From Bdellovibrionales bacterium (GTDB lineage Bacteria; Bdellovibrionota; Bdellovibrionia; Bdellovibrionales; JAMPXM01): 7,172 nt of DNA. This document shows positions 1 to 6,133 of the stretch, in pieces (within the stretch, counting starts at the first letter, position 1; every line of letters begins with the position of its first letter). The stretch spans positions 1-7,172 of the forward strand of contig SXRI01000187.1 in NCBI GenBank assembly GCA_005793615.1, given 5' to 3'. Under the pieces are notes generated by a model that did no database searches, was not told the origin of the DNA, and was given only the letters and a program-made list of their open reading frames with translations. A program made the position numbers and the translations under genes.

Positions 1-1
1 C

Positions 2-226
2 TTTCGCGAGCGGATTCGACTGGCGCCGCTTCTGCGTTCCTACAAGCTCGCTCTCGACGAAGTGATTGAAGACGATATCAGCCCGGCTTTCACTAGCTTT
101 AAGCGAATGAGCGACTTGGTAACGGAAATCGAAAAACGAACGGCGATTCACTTGCGCCTGATTCGCGGCCTTGGTCAGTCCGATAGTTCTGGAATCGGAT
201 CGTCCAAGGGATCGGAGAAGGTATGA
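2..226 (+). CDS. 3' end of an unidentified protein (partial, left edge)
   Basis: An open frame enters from the left edge and ends at the TGA at 224-226, giving the last 74 residues of a protein. The visible part is mostly helical and charged. It contains the stretch SYKLALDEVIEDDISPAF, then a helix with a heptad-like pattern (FKRMSDLVTEIEKR), then a Ser/Gly-rich tail (QSDSSGIGSSKGSEKV) that looks disordered. No catalytic motif, signal peptide or membrane segment is visible, and I do not recognise the family. The frame is believed coding because its stop overlaps the next start (ATGA at 223-226), a typical translational-coupling junction repeated further along this gene string. The N-terminal bulk lies outside the window, so the function cannot be judged. 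Confidence 0.65.
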   Translation, partial: FRERIRLAPLLRSYKLALDEVIEDDISPAFTSFKRMSDLVTEIEKRTAIHLRLIRGLGQSDSSGIGSSKGSEKV

Positions 227-420
227 GTTCCGAATCGGCCCGCCATGATTTACAGCATTTTCTTCGACTTTCAGCAGCGCAGGTTCGTTATCGATTGGGA
301 ACGCTAGAATCCAAGGGAACGTACTCTGTGCGTGTGGCGCGGCTGCGCATGCTCGAGGAATTGATCAAGGAGCAAATTCCACATGAAGATACTCGTCGTT
401 CAGCTGGCCAGACTCGGTGA
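223..420 (+). CDS. small 65-residue hypothetical protein, overlapping both neighbours
   Basis: This short ORF encodes a basic, Arg-rich, probably helical protein of 65 residues, with a core such as LQHFLRLSAAQVRYRLGTLE followed by VRVARLRMLEELIKEQ. Support for coding: the ATG overlaps the preceding stop as ATGA, and GGAG at 214-217 sits five bases upstream as a plausible ribosome binding site. Without it, the upstream gene and the glycosyltransferase would be separated by an untranslated gap of about 156 bases in an otherwise gapless gene string. Against: its 3' end runs 38 bases into the glycosyltransferase, and the last dozen residues (HEDTRRSAGQTR) are read from that gene's first codons in another frame. 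I recognise no family. It may be a small helical adaptor or chaperone-like protein, but that is a guess. Confidence 0.5.
   Translation: MSSESARHDLQHFLRLSAAQVRYRLGTLESKGTYSVRVARLRMLEELIKEQIPHEDTRRSAGQTR
367..372 (+). promoter_or_regulatory. Shine-Dalgarno of the glycosyltransferase gene
   Basis: AAGGAG lies ten bases upstream of the ATG at 383. It fixes the glycosyltransferase start inside the preceding small ORF and so supports a genuine 38-base gene overlap rather than a later start. Confidence 0.6.
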
Positions 421-1864
421 TATCTACCAAACTTGGCCGACGCTACATGCTCTGCAGCGTCAGAATCCGAGCGCCGAACTTCATTTATTGACCCGGGGTA
501 CATTCGCGGCTGCAGTGCCGCACGATCTTATCGATCGACACATTGCCCTCGACACGCGCGATGTCCTGGCGCCGTTGATCGACGAAAAACCGGCCATCGA
601 TACTTCGCTAGAGAAGTTGGACGGGTTTTGCGATCAAATGCGTGCTGAAAATTACCACCGCATCATCAACTTAAGTTTTTCGGCTTTTTCCAGTTACCTT
701 GTGAGTCAGATTGAATCGTCGACGACGACGGTAAGTGGTTACTCACGGTTTAACGATGGTTATTTGCGTATACCAGATGACGGCAGCGCCTATTTCTACG
801 CCCAAGTCGGAGTCGGTCGGCCCAATCGCCTACATATCAGCGATCTTTTCGCCTATGTCGCAGGCGTTGAACTGACGGCCGAGGATTGGGAGTTCGGAAG
901 GAGCCCGAGTCAAGACCGTGCGCCGGCGATTTTGATTCATATCGGTGCCAGTGATTTAAGTAAAACGCTGTCCAGCGGAAAATGGCTGCAAGTGGTTAAA
1001 GGCTTGTTGTCGGCTTGGTCAGGTGAAGTGGTATTGATCGGCTCGGCAGCGGAGCGTGAATTCGCGGCCCAAATCGCCGCTGTTTCGGGCGAGCGTCGCC
1101 CTGTGAACCTGGTTGGTGAAACGAGTCTTGCAGAAGTGTTTACCATGGTCTCTGAGGCGCGTCTTCTAATTGGCGGTGATAGTGCGCCCGTGCAGATCGC
1201 ATCGCTCACCGGAACGCCGGTTTTGAATGTGAGTTTACCAATTGTTTCGTTTTGGGAGACTGGACCGCGCTCGAAGGGAAGTCGTATCTTGGCGGTGAGT
1301 GCAGAAGAAACGGTATCGGCTGAAGAAATCGTTGCCGAGAGTTTGGCGATGCTAACAGGACAAGCGACCACAGCCGCGACCGTACGTGTTTTGGGGCCGA
1401 CGCTTCCCTATGTCGAGATGCGTCCCCAACCGCGGGCATTTGAATGGGAGGTCATTCGGGGCATGTATATGGGCGAGAAATTTCCCGAGCCGCCGAGTGA
1501 CTTGTTTCTACTCGGAATGAAGCGCTTGCTGGACGTTAATCTTCTGGCAATGGAGCAGCTCGAGGTTCTTCGCAAGAATCCGCAAAACAAGACAGCTTCA
1601 ACGATTATTGATCGCGCCGATGAACTTATGGAACAGATCATTCAGCCGCAAATGGTGCCGGAAGCTGCTCCCGTCGTGCAGTGGTTCCGGACCGAGCGCT
1701 TGCGCATCGGCCCGATGTCGATCGATCAACTGATCGAAGCGACGCACATCGTTCATCAAAGGCTGCACGATGTGATCAATATTTACGTAAATTCTGGCGG
1801 CGGTGAAAGCGAACAGGCGGTCGTGGATGGAGGCGATGATGACGGAGTCATCCTGGACAAGTGA
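383..1864 (+). CDS. glycosyltransferase family 9 (heptosyltransferase-like) with long C-terminal helical extension
   Basis: Residues 1 to about 330 read as a GT-B fold, family 9 glycosyltransferase, the family of ADP-heptose:LPS heptosyltransferases (WaaC/WaaF). The N-terminus KILVVQLARLGDIYQTWP matches the family opening, with Asp13 at the position of the catalytic aspartate of E. coli WaaC. The donor-side half shows LIHIGASDLSK, VVLIGSAAERE and LIGGDSAPVQIASLTGTPV. The last corresponds to the usual D-(T/S)-G-P-x-H motif around Asp266, but the usual His is Gln271. The protein has 493 residues against about 320-360 for typical family members. The extra 150 or so C-terminal residues are helical and end in a Gly/Asp-rich acidic tail (DGGDDDGVILDK). 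It has no signal peptide, so it is probably cytosolic or at the inner face of the membrane. It sits in a string of overlapping genes; the following gene starts within its last codons. The acceptor is unknown: LPS core, another surface glycan or a glycoprotein are all possible. The family call is firm; the exact sugar transfer is not. Confidence 0.85.
   Translation: MKILVVQLARLGDIYQTWPTLHALQRQNPSAELHLLTRGTFAAAVPHDLIDRHIALDTRDVLAPLIDEKPAIDTSLEKLDGFCDQMRAENYHRIINLSFSAFSSYLVSQIESSTTTVSGYSRFNDGYLRIPDDGSAYFYAQVGVGRPNRLHISDLFAYVAGVELTAEDWEFGRSPSQDRAPAILIHIGASDLSKTLSSGKWLQVVKGLLSAWSGEVVLIGSAAEREFAAQIAAVSGERRPVNLVGETSLAEVFTMVSEARLLIGGDSAPVQIASLTGTPVLNVSLPIVSFWETGPRSKGSRILAVSAEETVSAEEIVAESLAMLTGQATTAATVRVLGPTLPYVEMRPQPRAFEWEVIRGMYMGEKFPEPPSDLFLLGMKRLLDVNLLAMEQLEVLRKNPQNKTASTIIDRADELMEQIIQPQMVPEAAPVVQWFRTERLRIGPMSIDQLIEATHIVHQRLHDVINIYVNSGGGESEQAVVDGGDDDGVILDK
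1829..1833 (+). promoter_or_regulatory. Shine-Dalgarno that decides the start of the 211-residue protein
   Basis: GGAGG sits five bases before the ATG at 1839, inside the glycosyltransferase coding sequence. The same frame stays open upstream to a GTG at 1803 and has ATGs at 1827 and 1836, but only 1839 has ideal spacing to this site, so I prefer it. Confidence 0.6.
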
Positions 1865-2474
1865 CAAGATAAGAACCAACTTTCCCGAATGCGCGACCTT
1901 GAAAGATATCATCGCCCGCTTGGAGTCGGATTTTGTCGCGCGTGGCGAAGTCATTTGCGAGATTCGAGTGAACGGTGTTTTGTTGAACGATGGTGATGAA
2001 ACTCGCTTGGGCGAAATGCAAAGCGGGGAAATTCTTGATCTCGAAATTCGTTCCAACCAGCCGTCGAGTCTTATCTCGGATGCGATCAGGTCGACTCTTG
2101 TTCTGATTCCTGATTTGGAAAAGTCATGTGTCTCCACGGCAGAGCGGTTTCGCGGCACTGATATGGGTGCGGCACAGAAGTCCTTTCATGAGTGCCTCGA
2201 GGGATGCCAGTGGTTGGTCGACACCCTTATTCATGTACGTGGTGCCGCCTCCGGAACGGGCGTGCCGATCTCGCAACCGGAACGATGGTTCGAAGCAGAA
2301 AAACTCATTGCCCGCGTGATCCGCGAAATCAGCGAGGCCTACACGCTCAAAGATTACGTCTTGGTCGCGGACCTTTTGGAGTATGAACTTACGGGAGTGC
2401 TTTCCGTATGGCGAGAGGCCATCGAACTAGAGAGCCGTGCCCGCGGCAGCAATGGTGACGGTCCACAGTCGTGA
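1839..2474 (+). CDS. hypothetical protein, possible beta-grasp-like N-terminus plus helical C-terminus
   Basis: This encodes 211 residues from the ATG at 1839 (longer forms from 1803, 1827 or 1836 are possible). I do not recognise the family. Residues about 15-72 alternate helix and strand (LKDIIARLESDF, EVICEIRVNGVLLNDGDE, GEILDLEIRS) in an order resembling a small ubiquitin/ThiS-like beta-grasp fold; this is inference from pattern only. Residues from about 78 to the end are helical, with LECGQ-like polar turns absent but a conserved-looking segment KDYVLVADLLEYELTGVL followed by a Trp. That kind of segment suggests a helical-bundle interaction domain. No catalytic motif, membrane span or export signal is seen. 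It overlaps the glycosyltransferase by 26 bases and the kinase by 4 (GTGA at 2471-2474), so production is likely coupled to both. A role as partner of the glycosyltransferase or as a chaperone-like protein is a guess from context. Confidence 0.75.
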   Translation: MTESSWTSDKIRTNFPECATLKDIIARLESDFVARGEVICEIRVNGVLLNDGDETRLGEMQSGEILDLEIRSNQPSSLISDAIRSTLVLIPDLEKSCVSTAERFRGTDMGAAQKSFHECLEGCQWLVDTLIHVRGAASGTGVPISQPERWFEAEKLIARVIREISEAYTLKDYVLVADLLEYELTGVLSVWREAIELESRARGSNGDGPQS

Positions 2475-4534
2475 TTTCCTATAAGATCCTTTGGATTGAT
2501 GACGATCAGGCAATTCTGGAAAGTGCCGGACGCCTGTTTCGCCAGCATCCGTGGACTCTCTGCACAGCTGCCAAAGCGGATGATGCTCGTGAGCTTCTTT
2601 TGCGCGAAACCTTTGCGGTGGTCGTTGCCGATCAGGGGCTGCAAGCTGCCACCGGCGTTGATATTCTGGAGTTCGCGAAGGCTAGGGCGCCGACCACCAC
2701 CCGTATTTTGCTGACCGGCGGGGTGGAAATGTCGGTCATCGAGCAAGCGGTGAATCGTGGGCATGTTTTTCGTTTTGTCACTAAGCCCTGGAATAATGAT
2801 CAGCTTGTCGTCGACATCGCCAAGGCGATCGAGCATCACAAGCTCAAGATGGCGGAATCCAGTTTGCTCCGTGAAATCACGCTGCAGAATCGTAAATACG
2901 AGCAGCTCACCTCCGGCCTCGAACAGCTCGTGAACGAACGAACGGTCACTGCTGAGCGCAGTAAGGTCGAAGTCGAGAAACAACTCACGAATCTGCGTGA
3001 GTTGGTGCGTTTCATCAAGGATTTGTCGAATCTGACATCGCCCGATGAGTTGATGGGTCTGATTCGAAAAGAGGTTCGTGCGTTTCACGATGTGCGCCCG
3101 CCGGTCTTGGGTTATGTCGATGCGGAGCGCGGACCAATGCTCCTGTATTTTCATGGTAAGCAGGCGATCGCGCATTTAGCGCGGGTGATCTGGTCGAATC
3201 GCTCGCGTATTCGCTCAGGCGAAGAGGAAGATCGCAATTATTTGATGAGCGAATTCGGGCGAACCTTTCTCAACAAGGTTCTTGCCGTGCCTCTCAAGCG
3301 TCGAGCGGCTGCCGGTGATCATGAAACTGAGCCGCCGGCGACATTGTTTTTTGAACACGCCCTAGCGGACGAGGGAGTTGATCGGTTCCTCAGTTTTATT
3401 TCCGAGCGACTGCAACCACTGTCGATTGCCTTGGATCGAATTCTCCTCGACTTGCATCTGAAATACACCTCGCGACAATGGGAAAGCACCTTCGACGGGA
3501 TTAAAGATCCGATCGCTGTCATTGATCGCGATTTCACCGTGGTTAATGCCAATCGCCATTTTTGCTCTGATCTTGATGCCAATCGGATAGCCGGTAGGCC
3601 TTGTCATCAGATTCTCGCGAGTTCGGAGTCTATGTGTCGCGGCTGTCCGGTTCCGACAACCTTGACCACCGGCAAACCCCAAAAAGGGCAGATCCGGCGG
3701 GGTAATCGCATCTACGAGGTACTCAGTTATCCGATTCGCCTCCATGATAATTTGATATCTACGAGTTTCATTAATCATTACGTTGACGTGACCGAAGCCC
3801 GTGAGTTGGACGGCCGCATGGTACAGAACGAAAAGATGGCGGCGATTGGTTTATTAGCAGGAAATATCGCACATGAACTGAATAATCCTCTGACGGGAAT
3901 TCGTTCGCTGGCACAGGTGCTACTGGCCGAGCTGCCACCAGGGCAATTACATGATGATATCAACGAGGTTGAGCGAGCGGCCGGTCGCTCGCAGAAGATC
4001 ATTGAGAATCTTCTCGATTTTTCCAGGGGCGGAACCGAAGAGCGACAAGTTCGAATTTCGCTTAACGAAATTGTCCGGCGAACACTGCCGATGTTGAAAA
4101 CCGCGATTCGCGAGCATCGAAGCGAAATACTTTTGTGTGAGCAAGAGGGTGAAATTCGCGTTGAACCTCATCTCATGCAGCAGGTTGTGTTTAACTTAGT
4201 CAACAATGCCTGCCAGGCCATGAAAGATCCCGGGACGATCACCATCGAAACTGATATCGAGGAAGGGAAATGCCGCCTCCATGTCAAAGACACCGGGGTC
4301 GGAATTCCGTCGGAGATCATCGAGAGTATCTTTGAACCGTTCTTTACCACGAAAGAGAAAGGCCAGGGCACGGGACTTGGCTTAAGCATGAGCCGTCAAG
4401 TGATCGAAAAATTCGGCGGCGACATTGCCGTTGAGAGCCAAGTAGGCCAAGGCACGCACTTCACGGTGTGCTTGCCGTTGGTGGGAATCGTAGCGGAGAG
4501 TGCTTCGCGTACCGAGAAGAGGGCCGGCGCATGA
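2471..4534 (+). CDS. hybrid sensor histidine kinase (receiver - GAF-like - PAS - HisKA - HATPase)
   Basis: A 687-residue cytosolic sensor kinase with no membrane segments. The N-terminal receiver (about 4-120) has acidic residues D10-D12, phosphoacceptor Asp54, Thr82 and Lys105 in FRFVTKPW, but the usual Met-Pro after the Asp is replaced (ADQGLQAATG). A coiled coil (about 125-170) follows, then a weakly conserved GAF-like region (about 172-325). A PAS domain (about 337-445) begins WESTFDGIKDPIAVIDRD and carries C378, C389 and C392 in a C-x10-C-x2-C pattern. HisKA holds the phosphorylated His468 in LLAGNIAHELNNPLTGI. The ATPase domain shows the N box (LVNNACQAM), DTGVGIP, FEPFFTT and GTGLGLS, all intact, so the kinase should be active. 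It starts at GTG 2471, overlapping the previous stop (GTGA); there is no strong Shine-Dalgarno, which fits coupled translation. Its stop overlaps the next response regulator, its likely phosphotransfer partner. The signal sensed is unknown. Confidence 0.9.
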   Translation: MISYKILWIDDDQAILESAGRLFRQHPWTLCTAAKADDARELLLRETFAVVVADQGLQAATGVDILEFAKARAPTTTRILLTGGVEMSVIEQAVNRGHVFRFVTKPWNNDQLVVDIAKAIEHHKLKMAESSLLREITLQNRKYEQLTSGLEQLVNERTVTAERSKVEVEKQLTNLRELVRFIKDLSNLTSPDELMGLIRKEVRAFHDVRPPVLGYVDAERGPMLLYFHGKQAIAHLARVIWSNRSRIRSGEEEDRNYLMSEFGRTFLNKVLAVPLKRRAAAGDHETEPPATLFFEHALADEGVDRFLSFISERLQPLSIALDRILLDLHLKYTSRQWESTFDGIKDPIAVIDRDFTVVNANRHFCSDLDANRIAGRPCHQILASSESMCRGCPVPTTLTTGKPQKGQIRRGNRIYEVLSYPIRLHDNLISTSFINHYVDVTEARELDGRMVQNEKMAAIGLLAGNIAHELNNPLTGIRSLAQVLLAELPPGQLHDDINEVERAAGRSQKIIENLLDFSRGGTEERQVRISLNEIVRRTLPMLKTAIREHRSEILLCEQEGEIRVEPHLMQQVVFNLVNNACQAMKDPGTITIETDIEEGKCRLHVKDTGVGIPSEIIESIFEPFFTTKEKGQGTGLGLSMSRQVIEKFGGDIAVESQVGQGTHFTVCLPLVGIVAESASRTEKRAGA

Positions 4535-4917
4535 AAATTCTGATTGTTGACGATGAGCTTCTTGTCCGGAAATCGCTCGGCCGAGCCTGCCGCGCCCGGG
4601 GTCATGAGGTGGTCGAGGCCGCGGATGGGCAAGAAGGTTTGATGCGCTGGCGTGAGACAAAGCCTGATCTAGTCTTTCTGGATGTGCTCATGCCTGGCAT
4701 GAGTGGCCCGGAAGTCCTGCAGGCGATTGAACAAGACAGTGTTGTCGGCGCAGCTTCAGCAGGCCCGCGTGCGAAAGTGATTCTCATCTCGGCCTACTCC
4801 GGTGAGCATAATGTAGAGACAGCTCATCAGATCGGTGCCCATCTTTTTGTGCCCAAACCTTTCGAGGATATCTTCGAGGTCGTCACCAAGGCTGAAAAGC
4901 TAGGTGGAACGCAGTAG
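4531..4917 (+). CDS. single-domain response regulator (CheY-like receiver)
   Basis: A 128-residue stand-alone receiver domain with no DNA-binding or enzymatic output domain. It shows acidic residues D7/D8 in KILIVDDE, phosphoacceptor Asp51 in FLDVLMPGMSG, Ser87 in ILISAYS and Lys109 in VPKPF, so phosphorylation chemistry should be intact. A short insertion-like Ala/Gly/Ser stretch (SVVGAASAGPRAK) precedes the fourth strand. The start is ATG 4531, overlapping the kinase stop as ATGA, with AAGAGGG at 4517-4523 seven bases ahead. An in-frame upstream start at 4468 would add 21 residues that do not belong to a receiver fold. Because the gene is coupled to the hybrid kinase, it is probably phosphorylated by His468 and then acts by protein contact, or as an intermediate in a phosphorelay. 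Confidence 0.92.
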   Translation: MKILIVDDELLVRKSLGRACRARGHEVVEAADGQEGLMRWRETKPDLVFLDVLMPGMSGPEVLQAIEQDSVVGAASAGPRAKVILISAYSGEHNVETAHQIGAHLFVPKPFEDIFEVVTKAEKLGGTQ

Positions 4918-4971
4918 TTCCTCGGGAATGGCTTTGCCTTTCTAGGGTTCACTGCGATATGGATGGGCTCA

Positions 4972-5535
4972 ATGAGAATCATTGCCGGTAAATTTCGCGG
5001 GCGCCGCTTAAGTAGCTTTAAAGCTGACCACATTCGTCCGACCACGGATCGCGTGAAAGAGAGCATCTTCAACAAGCTTCAGGGCTACTTTGACGGCGCT
5101 CGGGTGCTCGATCTTTTCTCAGGTACTGGAAATCTGACTTGCGAGGCGATTTCGCGAGGGGCGGCGACGGTTGATGCTGTCGAGCTGAGTAAGAAGTCAA
5201 TCGCCATTATTCGCGAGAATCTCGAGCTCCTGGAAATCGGCCCTGAGGTACAGATCTTTGCCGATGATGTTCTGAAGTACCTCAACAAATATCAAGGCGC
5301 GCCCTACGATGTGATTTTGGCGGATCCACCTTTTACTGAGAAGCTGGCGGATCAAGTTCTTGCGGCGTTGGCCGCGAGCGCCGCTGTCGGCCCGGATACC
5401 GTGATAATGATTGAGGCCTCATCACATGAGACGGTTAAGGAGGTCTATCCGGGGCTTGAGCTGCGCGATCGCCGTGATTATGGCGATAAACAGGTCAGTT
5501 TCTGGCGCCGCACCACAGACGGTGACGCCGACTGA
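4972..5535 (+). CDS. rsmD: 16S rRNA (guanine966-N2)-methyltransferase RsmD
   Basis: RsmD uses S-adenosylmethionine to methylate N2 of G966 in 16S rRNA during 30S assembly. The 187-residue product has the family's opening (MRIIAGKFRGRRL), the RPTTDRVKESIFNKL segment, the SAM-binding motif VLDLFSGTGNLTCEA (about 45-59) and the catalytic DPPF at 118-121. It ends with a strand-rich YGDKQVSFW segment typical of the family. Length is close to the E. coli protein (198). The start at 4972 is chosen because the family begins at MRIIAG; an in-frame ATG at 4963 would add MGS, and neither start has a strong ribosome site (GATGGG at 4962-4967 is nearest). It follows the response regulator after 54 bases with no recognisable terminator, so it could be read from the same transcript or from its own promoter. 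Confidence 0.93.
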   Translation: MRIIAGKFRGRRLSSFKADHIRPTTDRVKESIFNKLQGYFDGARVLDLFSGTGNLTCEAISRGAATVDAVELSKKSIAIIRENLELLEIGPEVQIFADDVLKYLNKYQGAPYDVILADPPFTEKLADQVLAALAASAAVGPDTVIMIEASSHETVKEVYPGLELRDRRDYGDKQVSFWRRTTDGDAD

Positions 5536-5602
5536 GTAACCGCTGAAAAGTACGCTGGACCTTTGGCTATGAATACGCCTAGACTGTCGCCGGAGAAAAT
5601 TC
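5536..5602 (+). other. 67-base gap before coaD
   Basis: This is the longest intergenic gap in the window. It holds the coaD ribosome binding site (GGAGA at 5592-5596, six bases before the ATG). A TATGAA at 5568-5573 resembles a -10 box but has no -35 match at the right distance. No hairpin followed by a T-run is seen, so read-through from rsmD is plausible. Confidence 0.4.
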
Positions 5603-6133
5603 ATGGCGCAGGTTGTTTACCCGGGAAGTTTTGATCCGATGACTCTTGGTCACGTCGATATCATTCGGCGAATACAACCTATTTTTGGCGAGATCACGGT
5701 GTTGATTTCGCAGAATACCAATAAAAAGTCGCTCTTTTCAGCTGAGGAGCGCCTCGCGCTCGTTACCAGTGCCCTTAAAGGTATTCCCGGGGTGAAAGTT
5801 TTGGTTCATGAGGGACTGACAGTCGACTATATGCGCGCGACGGGTGCCCGCGTCATCATCCGGGGCCTTCGTGCCGTCACTGACTTTGAGTACGAGCTGG
5901 TGATGGCGAATATGAATAAAAAGCTAGCACCCGGTATAGAGACCATGATTGTCTTTGCGTCTCCTGAATATTACTACGTTGCCAGCAGTACAGTGAAGGA
6001 AGTAGCGCTACATGGCGGTTCGGTAGACGGTTTGGTGCCGAATGCCGTCGCTGTGGCGTTGCGAGAAAAGTTTCCGTTGAAAAACACTCCCAGCGCAAAG
6101 AAAACTACTGATAAAAAAAGGAGCCGTAAGTGA
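5603..6133 (+). CDS. coaD: phosphopantetheine adenylyltransferase CoaD
   Basis: CoaD transfers an adenylyl group from ATP to 4'-phosphopantetheine, giving dephospho-CoA and pyrophosphate, the penultimate step of coenzyme A synthesis in the cytosol. The nucleotidyltransferase signature is at the N-terminus: YPGSFDPMTLGHVDIIRR, with the TxGH motif ending at His17. NKKSLFSAEERLAL, IIRGLRAVTDFEYEL and SSTVKEVALHGG are further family blocks that bind substrate and ATP. The first 159 or so residues match the usual length; the 176-residue protein adds a lysine/arginine-rich, probably disordered tail (SAKKTTDKKRSRK). The start at 5603 has a good ribosome site and fits the family. The stop overlaps the start of the aminotransferase. 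RsmD next to CoaD is a common bacterial pairing, which supports both calls. Confidence 0.96.
   Translation: MAQVVYPGSFDPMTLGHVDIIRRIQPIFGEITVLISQNTNKKSLFSAEERLALVTSALKGIPGVKVLVHEGLTVDYMRATGARVIIRGLRAVTDFEYELVMANMNKKLAPGIETMIVFASPEYYYVASSTVKEVALHGGSVDGLVPNAVAVALREKFPLKNTPSAKKTTDKKRSRK
6117..6123 (+). promoter_or_regulatory. Shine-Dalgarno of the aminotransferase gene
   Basis: AAAGGAG within the coaD 3' end lies six bases before the GTG at 6130. An in-frame TAA at 6127-6129 directly precedes that GTG, so translation in this frame cannot begin any earlier. Confidence 0.75.

Noticed and set aside
937..1371. 144-codon antisense ORF on the - strand
   Set aside because: It is opposite the conserved donor-binding half of the glycosyltransferase, and its Ser/Arg/Thr-rich translation looks like a mirror of sense codons.
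1598..2158. 186-codon antisense ORF on the - strand
   Set aside because: It spans the glycosyltransferase/hypothetical protein junction in antisense, with no recognisable motif; a shadow of the sense codons.
2354..3175. 273-codon antisense ORF on the - strand
   Set aside because: It lies opposite the hypothetical protein and the kinase receiver, whose protein signatures are clear; its translation shows no recognisable domain.
4468..4530. Upstream extension of the response regulator
   Set aside because: The added residues precede the first strand of the receiver (KILIVDDE) and come from the other frame of the kinase's end; ATG 4531 has the stop overlap and a ribosome site.
4918..4940. Small dyad TTCCTCGGGAA after the response regulator as a terminator
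   Set aside because: The stem is only about four base pairs and is not followed by a T-run.
5568..5573. Possible -10 promoter box before coaD
   Set aside because: No -35 element at suitable spacing and no extended -10 TG; not distinguishable from chance.
6113..6129. Possible programmed -1 frameshift at the A7 run joining CoaD to the aminotransferase
   Set aside because: A -1 shift there meets an in-frame TAA at 6127-6129 after a few codons, so no fusion protein results.
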